A stretch of 64,000 nucleotides of DNA from Dehalococcoidia bacterium (GTDB taxonomy: Bacteria > Chloroflexota > Dehalococcoidia > SpSt-223), in the NCBI GenBank assembly GCA_025054935.1, contig JANWZD010000012.1, positions 1 through 64,000 of the forward strand, given 5' to 3'. Both the position numbers and the translations under genes were made by a program. How positions within the stretch are numbered: the first letter of the stretch is position 1; each line of letters begins with the position of its first letter. Below the pieces are notes generated by a model that saw only the letters and a program-made list of their open reading frames with translations, did no database searches and was not told where the DNA came from. Positions 36,118 to 43,945 of this stretch are shown here, piece by piece.

Positions 36118-37707
36118 TTACGACAGCTTCTCGACCGTATCGAAGGTCGGCTGGAAGTTGATGCGCTGGCGGAGCCCGCGGATCGTGCGGCGGTAGGCGT
36201 AAGGCGCTTTTTCGTGATAAAGCGCAAAGACGGGGACCTCGGTAGCAGCGATCTCCTGCAGCCGCTCATAGATCGCGAACCGGCGGCGCGGGTCGCGCTC
36301 CTGCCGTCCCGCTTCGACGAGCTGGTCGACTTCGTCATTGCGGTAGCCGCCGCGGCTCGTCGTATTCGCGCCGCCGCGCGAGTACATGAAGTTGCCCATG
36401 ATGAAATCGGGGTCGCCGTTCGCCCAGCCCAGCTGCCCGAAGCGGAGCGCCCACTCTCCCCGATTGACGACGTCGGTCAGGGCGGCGGTTTCGAGCTGCT
36501 GCAGCCGGAGGTCGATGCCGAGCGGCCGAACGACGACCTGCAGATAGGCCGCGATCTCCTTGTACGGCCGCGCCTGGCCGGCGCCATCCGTGTAGGGGAG
36601 CAGCGCCTCGACGCGGCGATCCCCGAGCGCGGCTCGGGCAAGCCGCGCCGCCTCGGCAGGATCGTAGCGGGGCGTGCCCTTCGGCGAGAACCAGCGGGCG
36701 GAAAACGGCGAAAGCAAGCTCCGTCCCGGCTCGCCGAACCCCCGCACAATCTCCTTCGTCACTTCTTCCCGGTTGAGCGCGAACGCCACCGCTTGGCGGA
36801 GCCGAACGTCATTGAATGGCGGCTGCCCGCAGTTGAAGAAGAGATACTGGGTGATCGAGATCGGGTCTGACCCGACAATGATGTCCGGCTCGTTCCGCAG
36901 CTGCTCGGCCTGTGCCGGCAGGATCGCTCCCAGTTCCACGAGCGCGTCCACCTCGCCTGCCCGCAGCGCCGAGACGCGCGTGTTCGGGTCGGGAAGGACG
37001 CGCGCTTCGATGCGGCGGACGCGGGCGCGCGGACCCCAGTAGCGGTCGTTCCGCTCCAGAATGGCAAATTGGCCGCGCTCCCACTGTTTCAGGATGAAGG
37101 GCCCGGTCGCGGCCGGGATATCGAGGAAGTCGCCGTTCGGCGCGAACGAGGCGGGCGAGAACATTGCCGAGAAGAAGTTCGACATCGTCGCCTCGAGGAG
37201 CGGATACGGCCGCTCATGGACGATCTCGAAGGTGTACTCATCGATCGGCCGGAGCTCGGCCACCGGACCGTAGGCGACCGGGGCGTTCATCGCGGTGTAG
37301 GGCGACGTTCGCGGGGAAATCTGGAAATTGCGCTCGATATTGCGGATCGCGGCGGCAGCGTTGAACGGCTGCCCGTCGGTGAAGGTGACCCCGCGTCGGA
37401 GGGTGAAGGTCCAGCGCAGGCCATCGTCCGAGAGCTGCCAGCGCTCGGCCAGCCACGGGACCGGCTCCAGCCCATCGCCAAGCCGGATCAGCGGCTCGTG
37501 GACCATCAGCGAGGTGTGCGTGAAGTAGGGGTCTTGGGGCCCATTGGCGAGGTCGCGCGACAGCCCGACCCGAAGAGTCGCCTCGAGGTCGGGCTGCGGC
37601 GCGACCGTCGCGGAGCCGGTCTCTTGGAGGCGGCACCCGACGAGGGTGCCGAGGGCGCCAAACGCAATCCCGCCCAGTACTGTCCGGCGGGAGATCGTGC
37701 GGGTCAT
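36118..37707 (-). CDS. ABC transporter substrate-binding lipoprotein, family 5 (peptide/nickel type)
   Basis: 529 residues. The N-terminus has a twin-arginine motif SRRTVLG followed by a hydrophobic stretch and the lipobox LVGC, so it is probably a Tat-exported lipoprotein that folds, perhaps with a cofactor or metal, before export. The rest is a complete SBP_bac_5 domain (YFTHTSLMVHEPLIRLGDG near the start). Family members bind peptides, nickel chelates, heme or sugars. ATG 37707 overlaps the flavin oxidoreductase stop (ATGA). As part of a cobalamin-riboswitch operon, a cobalt complex, corrinoid or corrinoid precursor is a reasonable but unproven ligand. Confidence 0.9.
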   Translation of the reverse strand: MTRTISRRTVLGGIAFGALGTLVGCRLQETGSATVAPQPDLEATLRVGLSRDLANGPQDPYFTHTSLMVHEPLIRLGDGLEPVPWLAERWQLSDDGLRWTFTLRRGVTFTDGQPFNAAAAIRNIERNFQISPRTSPYTAMNAPVAYGPVAELRPIDEYTFEIVHERPYPLLEATMSNFFSAMFSPASFAPNGDFLDIPAATGPFILKQWERGQFAILERNDRYWGPRARVRRIEARVLPDPNTRVSALRAGEVDALVELGAILPAQAEQLRNEPDIIVGSDPISITQYLFFNCGQPPFNDVRLRQAVAFALNREEVTKEIVRGFGEPGRSLLSPFSARWFSPKGTPRYDPAEAARLARAALGDRRVEALLPYTDGAGQARPYKEIAAYLQVVVRPLGIDLRLQQLETAALTDVVNRGEWALRFGQLGWANGDPDFIMGNFMYSRGGANTTSRGGYRNDEVDQLVEAGRQERDPRRRFAIYERLQEIAATEVPVFALYHEKAPYAYRRTIRGLRQRINFQPTFDTVEKLS

Positions 37708-38717
37708 CGTCTCGCTCCTTTCTTCTCCGAGCCGTTCGCGCGCCAAGCACGGAACTCCGGGTGATGCAGCACGGCCGACGCGAAGCGCTCCAAGTACATC
37801 AGGGTCTCCTCGGCGCTCAGCGCGCCGTTGCCGTTGAACACGAAGCGAAAATGGTCGGCTCCCTGCTCGGCGATCAGCTGCTCGAGTGCGCGCCGGCAGC
37901 CCGCGCCGTCGCCGATGATCGCCTGCTCGGCGCAAAACTCCGCAAAGGGGCGCTCGCGGAACGGCTGCCCGCGCTCGCGCGCCAAGGCGCGCCGGCGGTC
38001 TTGGACCGCCTGCCAGAGCCGGACCGCGAGGTCCTTCGCTTCCGCCGGTGTCCGCCCGATGCAGACATAGCGGCTGAAGGAGACGCGCCGCGGCCCCTCC
38101 ACGCCGAGCGCTTGCCGCGCCTTCTCGAGGAGCGCAAGCTGCCGCTGCTCTGGCGGCTCGAGGCTGAGGAGAAGCCGGTAGCCGCGGGCCGCCGCAAATG
38201 CGATCGTTTCGTAGGAGGCGCCCGCGACGAAGATCGGCAGCGGCTGGGCCGGCCGCAGGGTCACGGGCAGGTCGGCGAAGCGCCAGCAGGCGCCCTCGGC
38301 GCTGACGGCGGGCGAGCTCCACGCCTTGAGCAGGAGGTCATGCGCCTCGAAAAAGGCGGCGCGGCGCAGGTCGTCCGGAACGGCGCGGCTCAGGCCGGGG
38401 CTGGAGCCGCGGCCGATCCCGACATCGAGCCGGCCGCTCCCAAGCTCGTCCAACTGGGCCAGCGCTTCGGCAAGGAGGACAGGGTGATACAGCGGCAGGA
38501 CGACGACCGAAAGCCCGACCCGGATCGTGCTTGTCCGCGCCAGGGAGGCAGCGGCAAGCAGCAGGGCAGAGGGCGCGCCGCTGAGCCCCTCCGAAAAGTG
38601 CTGCTCATTGAACCAGACCGAATCGAATCCCAGCTGCTCTGCTGCCTGCACCAGCGACAGCAGCGGCTCAGGATGGCGGATGCCGCGCTGCAGTCCCGCG
38701 ACCCCGAGATGCACCAT
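37704..38717 (-). CDS. LLM-class (luciferase-like) flavin-dependent oxidoreductase
   Basis: 337-residue TIM-barrel protein of the bacterial luciferase superfamily (FMN- or F420-dependent). Typical segments: VWFNEQHF near the N-terminus, DVGIGRGSSPGLSRA, and a C-terminal region matching the luciferase-like domain. The family includes monooxygenases that attack chelators, sulfonates and amines. It lies between permease and binding-protein genes, overlapping by 1 base upstream and 4 downstream, so it is made in step with the transporter and probably acts on the imported compound. Under cobalamin-riboswitch control, a role in processing a corrinoid or cobalt ligand is inferred. Confidence 0.9.
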   Translation of the reverse strand: MVHLGVAGLQRGIRHPEPLLSLVQAAEQLGFDSVWFNEQHFSEGLSGAPSALLLAAASLARTSTIRVGLSVVVLPLYHPVLLAEALAQLDELGSGRLDVGIGRGSSPGLSRAVPDDLRRAAFFEAHDLLLKAWSSPAVSAEGACWRFADLPVTLRPAQPLPIFVAGASYETIAFAAARGYRLLLSLEPPEQRQLALLEKARQALGVEGPRRVSFSRYVCIGRTPAEAKDLAVRLWQAVQDRRRALARERGQPFRERPFAEFCAEQAIIGDGAGCRRALEQLIAEQGADHFRFVFNGNGALSAEETLMYLERFASAVLHHPEFRAWRANGSEKKGARR

Positions 38718-39562
38718 CAGTGCGTCCTCCACCGCGGGTCGAGCCGGTCCTGAATGGCATCGCCGACAAGATTGGCGAGGACGGCAAAGCCGACAATGCA
38801 CACTCCCGGAGCGAGCATCAGCCACGGCGCGGCGCCGAGGTAGGCGCGGCTCTCCGCAAGCATCGTCCCCCAGTCTGCCGAGGGCGGCTGCGTTCCAAGC
38901 CCCAGAAAGCTCAGCGCCGAAACAGTGAGCAGCGCTTGGCCGAGGTTGAGACTGGCGAGCACAACAACGGTCGGCACTGTTGCCGGCAGCAGATGGTGGC
39001 GCGCGATCCGCCATGGGGTCGCCCCGATTGCGGTGGCCGCCTCGATGAACTGGCTGGCGCGGACGCTCGCTGTCACGCTGCGGACGATCCGTGCTTCTTC
39101 GGCCCAGCCTGCGCCGATCAGGGCGATGACGACGGCAAGCCGCCCCGTTCCGAGCGTGCCGAGGATCGCCAAGGCGACGAGAAGGCCCGGCAACGCCAGC
39201 AGCATGTCCAACAGCGCGCAGACGAAACGATCGACCGCGCCGCCGCGCGCCCCGGCGAGTATCCCGACCGCAGCGGCAAGCGCCATCGAGCCGCTGACGG
39301 CGAGCAGCGCCGTCAGCAGGGCCGCCTGCCCGCCGTGGAGGAGACGGCTGAGGACATCGCGGCCGAGCTGGTCGGTGCCGAGCAGCGCCTCCGGCCCCGG
39401 CGGGAGAAGCCGGCGGCCGAGCGCGATCTCGTTGGGGTCGGCGGGCGCAAGCGCGGGCGCAAGGAGCATGAGTGTCAGGCTGGCCCCAAACAGGAGGACG
39501 GGCGCCCACGCGCGCGTGGCGCGCACGGCGCGCGCGCGAAGGAGAGGAGGAGCGACGGTCAT
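38717..39562 (-). CDS. Peptide/nickel-type ABC transporter permease, DppC family
   Basis: 281 residues with six predicted helices. DppC hallmarks: LLGTDQLGRDVLSRLLHG in the first loop and the EAA region EAATAIGATPWRIARHHLLP. It pairs with the DppB-type permease upstream to form the channel; its ATG overlaps that gene's stop (ATGA). The longer open frame upstream belongs to the partner gene in another frame. No DppD/DppF ATPases are encoded in this operon. Confidence 0.92.
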   Translation of the reverse strand: MTVAPPLLRARAVRATRAWAPVLLFGASLTLMLLAPALAPADPNEIALGRRLLPPGPEALLGTDQLGRDVLSRLLHGGQAALLTALLAVSGSMALAAAVGILAGARGGAVDRFVCALLDMLLALPGLLVALAILGTLGTGRLAVVIALIGAGWAEEARIVRSVTASVRASQFIEAATAIGATPWRIARHHLLPATVPTVVVLASLNLGQALLTVSALSFLGLGTQPPSADWGTMLAESRAYLGAAPWLMLAPGVCIVGFAVLANLVGDAIQDRLDPRWRTH

Positions 39563-40506
39563 CGCGCCCTCCATCCGCCGAGCGCGACCCGCGGGTCGAC
39601 CACGCTCGTCACCACGTCTGTCACGAAGTTCGCCGCGATCACCATCGAGCCGGTGAGGAGGACATAGCCCGCGATCACGGGCACATCGCGGCCCGAGATG
39701 GCCGTAATCACCGCTGTCGCCATGCCCGGCCAAGCGAAAATCGTCTCGACGATGACCGTGCCGGCGAGGATATTGCCGAACCGGACGCCGACAGAGGCGA
39801 TCAGCGGCGCGGCGGCGGCGCGCAGGACATGCTGGATGGCGACCGTCCGTTCGGGGAGCCCCTTGGCGCGCGCGGTCCGCACGAAGTCTTCGGCCAGCAC
39901 GCTCCGGACCGCGGAGCGCGTTAGGCGGAGCGTTGCGGCAGCAGGGACGACCGACAGCGCCGCCACGGGGAGGATGAAATGCTGCCACGCGCCGTACCCG
40001 GCGACCGGCAGCAGACGCAGGCGCTCGGCGACGACAACACTCAGCCCGATCGCCAGCAGGAAGGACGGCAGCCCGGCGGCAAGAACGATCGCGCCGCGCA
40101 CGCCGAGGTCGACCGTCGCCGACCTGCTGAAAGTGACGGCGAGCCCAAGGCCGAGGCCGACGACCGTCGAGACGACCAGCGTCGCGAGGCCGAGTTGAAC
40201 CGTCGGCCAGATCCGCTCGCCGAGGATGGCCAGCACCGGCCGGCGGCTCAGGATCGACCGGCCGAGGTCGCCCTGGATGACCCGCCCGAGCCAACGGACA
40301 TATTGAACGGGAAGCGGCGCGTCAAGCCCGAGCTGCCGCCGATACTCGGCCAGCAGCTCCGGGGTCGGTGTCTGACCGTCCTGCTCGAGCGCGATCAGGG
40401 CGGGGTCGCCCCGCGCAGCGCTCACCAGCAGGAAGGCGGTGATGGTAATGACGAAGAGAGTAGTGAGAGCGAATATCGCTCGCTGCGCGAGATACCGAAT
40501 GGCCAT
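39559..40506 (-). CDS. Peptide/nickel-type ABC transporter permease, DppB family
   Basis: 315 residues, six predicted helices, beginning MAIRYLAQRAIFALTTLFVI. The EAA-type region is in VRTARAKGLPERTVAIQHVL and the family signature GTVIVETIFAWPGM is present. ATG 40506 is chosen over in-frame upstream codons, which lie within the riboswitch expression platform. The ribosome site is weak (GGGATGG, 8 bases away), consistent with translation or transcription control by the riboswitch. First gene of the operon. Confidence 0.92.
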   Translation of the reverse strand: MAIRYLAQRAIFALTTLFVITITAFLLVSAARGDPALIALEQDGQTPTPELLAEYRRQLGLDAPLPVQYVRWLGRVIQGDLGRSILSRRPVLAILGERIWPTVQLGLATLVVSTVVGLGLGLAVTFSRSATVDLGVRGAIVLAAGLPSFLLAIGLSVVVAERLRLLPVAGYGAWQHFILPVAALSVVPAAATLRLTRSAVRSVLAEDFVRTARAKGLPERTVAIQHVLRAAAAPLIASVGVRFGNILAGTVIVETIFAWPGMATAVITAISGRDVPVIAGYVLLTGSMVIAANFVTDVVTSVVDPRVALGGWRAR

Positions 40507-40548
40507 CACTGGCCATCCCGCGCGGGGCCCGCCAAGCACGCGCCGACG

Positions 40549-40607
40549 GGGGGACAGGTGCTGCCCATCGCTGGTCCCCCAGAAGCAGAATCGCTCGCCG
40601 TGGGACC
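40549..40607 (-). promoter_or_regulatory. Expression platform of the cobalamin riboswitch
   Basis: Two mutually exclusive hairpins can form on the minus strand: GGTCCC (40607-40602) with GGGACC (40578-40573), or GGGGGAC (40580-40574) with GTCCCCC (40555-40549). They share 40578-40574. No U-tract follows, so control may be at translation or via Rho; which state is ON cannot be decided from sequence. Confidence 0.45.
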
Positions 40608-40642
40608 TCCCGACCGCCGCGCTGCTCGGCACAGGGTCAGGT

Positions 40643-40753
40643 CGAGTGGGCGAGGCGACCGGACTCCAGCCTCACGGGCTGATTACCGTTGCGGCACAGT
40701 GCCGGAATTGCACCGGACTTCGCTCGCTGCCCCTCTCAGGGCAATCCCACCCG
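40643..40753 (-). promoter_or_regulatory. Cobalamin riboswitch aptamer
   Basis: Minus-strand RNA with the conserved core of cobalamin riboswitches: GGTGCAATTCCGGCACTG, then GCCGCAACGG (40695-40686) and GTAATC, and the B12-box-like GAGTCCGGTCGCCT (40666-40653). P1 closes the element: CGGGTGGG (40753-40746) with CCCACTCG (40650-40643), 8 bp with one G-U. It begins ~6 bases after the predicted transcription start and lies 137 bases before the DppB-type permease. By family rule, adenosyl- or methylcobalamin binding turns the operon down, so the operon is expressed when B12 is scarce. Confidence 0.93.
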
Positions 40754-40765
40754 AGCGTGGGCAGG

Positions 40766-40795
40766 ACTGTAGCAGGGAGGATGTCGGCAGATCAA
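40766..40795 (-). promoter_or_regulatory. Promoter of the cobalamin-riboswitch operon
   Basis: On the minus strand TTGATC (40795-40790), an 18-base spacer and TACAGT (40771-40766). The predicted start near 40759 is just upstream of aptamer P1. Between here and the nuoN stop (40796-41027) no gene or U-tract terminator was seen. Confidence 0.75.
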
Positions 40796-41027
40796 GGGCG
40801 GGGACGGCGGCTGCGCCGCAGGATCAGGCAGAGAACCCGCCCGTCTCGGCACAGGCGCGCCGGGCCGCGTCCCTTCCGCGGAGGCGCTCCGCTGCCGAGC
40901 CTCGCCACGCGCCAGAACGCGAGACCGTCCTCTTCGCGCGCGAGCGGCCAAGAAGCTGGGCGCAGCGATCGGCTGTGATCCGTCTTGAGCGACGACTGCA
41001 CTATGCCCCGATCTACCTTCCCGGCGG

Positions 41028-42449
41028 TTAGGGCGCAAGAGTGCGCGAGGCGAGGTCGGACAGCGCGATCAGCGGATTGGCGAGGAGAAAGACGACCACG
41101 ACGCCGATCGAGGCGAGGGCGACCGCGGCGACCGTCGGCGCGGCGGCCGTCACCGCCGTCTCTTCGTCGGCGGGCAGCAAGTACATCGCCCGGACGATGC
41201 GCAGGTAGTAGTAGGCGGAAACGGCGCTGTTCAGCACGGCGATCACGACCGCCCACGCCAGCCCCACTTGGACCGCCGCGCTGAAGAGGTAGAACTTGGC
41301 GAAGAAGCCGGCGGCAGGCGGCAGGCCGGTGAGCGAGATCAGGCAGAGCGTCAGCGCCGCCGCGAGGAACGGCGCCCGCTTCGCCATGCCGTTGTAGGCG
41401 CTGATCTCGTCGCTGTTGAGCCGGTTCGAGATCGCGATCACGGCTGCGAAGGCGCCGAGGTTGGTGATCGCATACGCAAGCAGGTAGAAGATGACGGCCG
41501 AACGGCCGAACTCGGTCTGCACCGCCAGCCCGAGCAGGACGTAGCCGGCTTGGGCGATCGAGCTGTAGGCGAGCATCCGCTTGATATTCGATTGGACCAG
41601 CGCCGCGATATTGCCGAAGGTCATCGTCAGAACCGCCAGCGCCACCCAGAGGACGCTCCAGTCGACCGGGAAGTCCGGCGGCAGCGCCAGCCAGAAGAAG
41701 CGGAGGATCGCCGCGAAGGCCGCCGCCTTGCTCCCCACCGACAGCAGGGCGGTAATCGGCGTCGGCGCGCCCTCGTAGACGTCGGGCGTCCACATCTGGA
41801 ACGGCACCGCCGACACTTTGAAGCCGAAGCCGGCGACAACCAGCGAGAGCGCCAGCAGCAGGACGCCTCGGTCGGGGGAATGCGTCACGCTCAGCTCGCG
41901 CGCCATCGCCGCGTACGTCGTCTGGCCGGTCAGCCCGTAGAACAGCGCCATGCCGTAGAGCAGGATCGCCGACGACAGCGCGCCGAGCAGGAGGTATTTC
42001 ATGCTCGCTTCGGTCGACTTCTGGTCCTTCAGGAAGCCGGCAAGGGCGTAGAACGAGATGCTCATCAGCTCGATCGCGATGTAGGTCGTCATCAGCTCGG
42101 TCGCGCTCGAGAGGAGCATCATCCCGGCGACTGCCATCAGGATGAGCGAGAAGAACTCGCCGCGGTAGCGCGGAAAGCGGTCGGCATATTCCACTGCCGC
42201 GAGCAGCCCGAGAGCGGCGATGCCGAGGAAGAACAGCTTGAAGAACAGGCTGTACGGGTCGACCGCGACAGCATCGAGCAACGAGCCCCGCTGCGTCCAG
42301 AGGGCGAGCGTGAAGCCGAGCGGCGCCAGCAGTCCGACGAGCGAAATCGTCGCCAGCGTCGTCTTGTTGCGGACGACGAGGTCCAGCATCAGGACGACCA
42401 TCGCCAGCGTGATCAGCGAAGCTTCGGGCGCGATGAACAGCAGGTTCAT
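41028..42449 (-). CDS. nuoN: NADH-quinone oxidoreductase subunit N
   Basis: 473-residue antiporter-like membrane subunit of complex I, 14 helices. The conserved segment YSSIAQAGYVLLG and the Lys/Glu-bearing helices of proton half-channels are present. ATG 42449 gives the normal N-terminus (MNLLFIAPEAS); the open frame extends 17 codons into the nuoM end. Last gene of the operon; no U-tract terminator was found after it. Confidence 0.96.
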   Translation of the reverse strand: MNLLFIAPEASLITLAMVVLMLDLVVRNKTTLATISLVGLLAPLGFTLALWTQRGSLLDAVAVDPYSLFFKLFFLGIAALGLLAAVEYADRFPRYRGEFFSLILMAVAGMMLLSSATELMTTYIAIELMSISFYALAGFLKDQKSTEASMKYLLLGALSSAILLYGMALFYGLTGQTTYAAMARELSVTHSPDRGVLLLALSLVVAGFGFKVSAVPFQMWTPDVYEGAPTPITALLSVGSKAAAFAAILRFFWLALPPDFPVDWSVLWVALAVLTMTFGNIAALVQSNIKRMLAYSSIAQAGYVLLGLAVQTEFGRSAVIFYLLAYAITNLGAFAAVIAISNRLNSDEISAYNGMAKRAPFLAAALTLCLISLTGLPPAAGFFAKFYLFSAAVQVGLAWAVVIAVLNSAVSAYYYLRIVRAMYLLPADEETAVTAAAPTVAAVALASIGVVVVFLLANPLIALSDLASRTLAP

Positions 42450-42456
42450 AGCAGCA

Positions 42457-43944
42457 TCATCCGCCGAGCCGAGCAAGGATCGGCTGCAAGCCAGATTCAA
42501 AGACGCGGGTCAGCACTGTCGGGTAAACGCCGACGAGCACGATGATGGCAACGAGCGAGAAGAGCGGCACCATGTCGATCGGGTCGGCGTCGGTGAGATG
42601 GGCCCACCGCGGATTGAGCGGCCCGAAGAAAACGCGCCGGTACATGAACAGGATGTAGCCCGTGGCGAGCAGAACGCCGAAGGCGCCGAGCACGGCCGCC
42701 CACGCATAGGCTTGATAGGAGCCGAAGAAGATCAGGATTTCGGCGACGAAACCGGCGAGCGACGGCAGGCCGAGCGAAGCGAGCCCCGCGATCAGGAACA
42801 CTGTCGCCAAGACCGGCATCCGCGCCGCGATCCCGCCGAAATCGGCGATCTGGCGCGTGTGCGCTTTGTGGTAGACCACGCCGACCGCCGCGAAGAGGAG
42901 GCCGGTGATCGTCCCGTGGGTGAACATCTGGAGCGCGGCTCCGTTCAGGCCGAGCATATTCAGCCCGGTGACGCCGCCCGCCACGCCAAGCAGAACATAG
43001 CCCATATGCGACACCGACGAGTAGGCGACGAGCCGCTTCATGTCGGGCTGCATGATCGTGACGAGCGCGCCGTAGAGGATGCTGATAACGGCGAGGGTGA
43101 CGAGGAGCGGCGCGTACGCCTGCATCTGCTCGGGGAAGATCGTCAGCAGCACGCGGAAGATGCCGTAGGCACCCATCTTCAGCAGGACGCCGGCAAGCAG
43201 CACCGAGATCGCGGTCGGCGCGTCGCCGTGGGCATCCGGCAGCCAGGTGTGGAGCGGCCAGACCGGCAGCTTCACCGCAAACGCGATCAGGATGAAGAAG
43301 AACATTAGGGTCTTCAGCGGCGCAGCGTAGCTCTGGTTGGCAAGCGCAAAGATATCGAACGTCGCCTGAGCCGAGTTGAAGTACAGCAGGAGGATGCCGA
43401 CGAGCATGAACGCCGAGCCGGCGAGGGTGTAGATCAGGAACTTCATGGCAGCGTACATCCGCCGGCCGCTGCCCCAGATGCCGATCAGGAGATACATCGG
43501 GATCAGCTCGACTTCCCAGAACAGGAAGAAGAGGAAGAAGTCGAGCGCCATGAAGACGCCGAACACCCCGGTCTGCAGCAGGAGCAGCAGGATGTGATAT
43601 TCGCGGACGCGGGTGTCGATGGCGTTCCAAGAGATGAAGACGGCGAGGAACGAGAGCAGCGCGGTCAGCAGCACGAGGGGGGTCGAGAGGCCGTCGACGC
43701 CGAGGTAGTAGTCGACATTGAACTGCGGCGAGGTGGGAATGCGGATCCAGGGCAGCCGCTCGACGAACTGGAGACCGCCTCGGTTCAGGTCGTAGGCGAA
43801 AAAGAGATAGCCTGAAAGCGCGAGCGCAAGCCCGGTGACGACGGCAGTAACAATCCGCACCAGCCGGTCGTTCCCGCGCGGAAGAGCGAGCAGGATCAGC
43901 GCGCCAACCACCGGCAGGAAGAGGAGAACGCTCAGCAGTCCCAC
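42457..43944 (-). CDS. nuoM: NADH-quinone oxidoreductase subunit M
   Basis: 495-residue antiporter-like membrane subunit. The signature YSSVSHMGYVLLG and WLPDAHGDAPTAISVLL mark the family, and the conserved Glu of helix 5 is in FFLFWEVELIPMY. GTG 43944 has GGGAGG 4 bases upstream and lies 1 base beyond the nuoL stop. One of three proton-pumping modules, between nuoL and nuoN. Confidence 0.97.
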   Translation of the reverse strand: MGLLSVLLFLPVVGALILLALPRGNDRLVRIVTAVVTGLALALSGYLFFAYDLNRGGLQFVERLPWIRIPTSPQFNVDYYLGVDGLSTPLVLLTALLSFLAVFISWNAIDTRVREYHILLLLLQTGVFGVFMALDFFLFFLFWEVELIPMYLLIGIWGSGRRMYAAMKFLIYTLAGSAFMLVGILLLYFNSAQATFDIFALANQSYAAPLKTLMFFFILIAFAVKLPVWPLHTWLPDAHGDAPTAISVLLAGVLLKMGAYGIFRVLLTIFPEQMQAYAPLLVTLAVISILYGALVTIMQPDMKRLVAYSSVSHMGYVLLGVAGGVTGLNMLGLNGAALQMFTHGTITGLLFAAVGVVYHKAHTRQIADFGGIAARMPVLATVFLIAGLASLGLPSLAGFVAEILIFFGSYQAYAWAAVLGAFGVLLATGYILFMYRRVFFGPLNPRWAHLTDADPIDMVPLFSLVAIIVLVGVYPTVLTRVFESGLQPILARLGG

Positions 43945-43945
43945 G

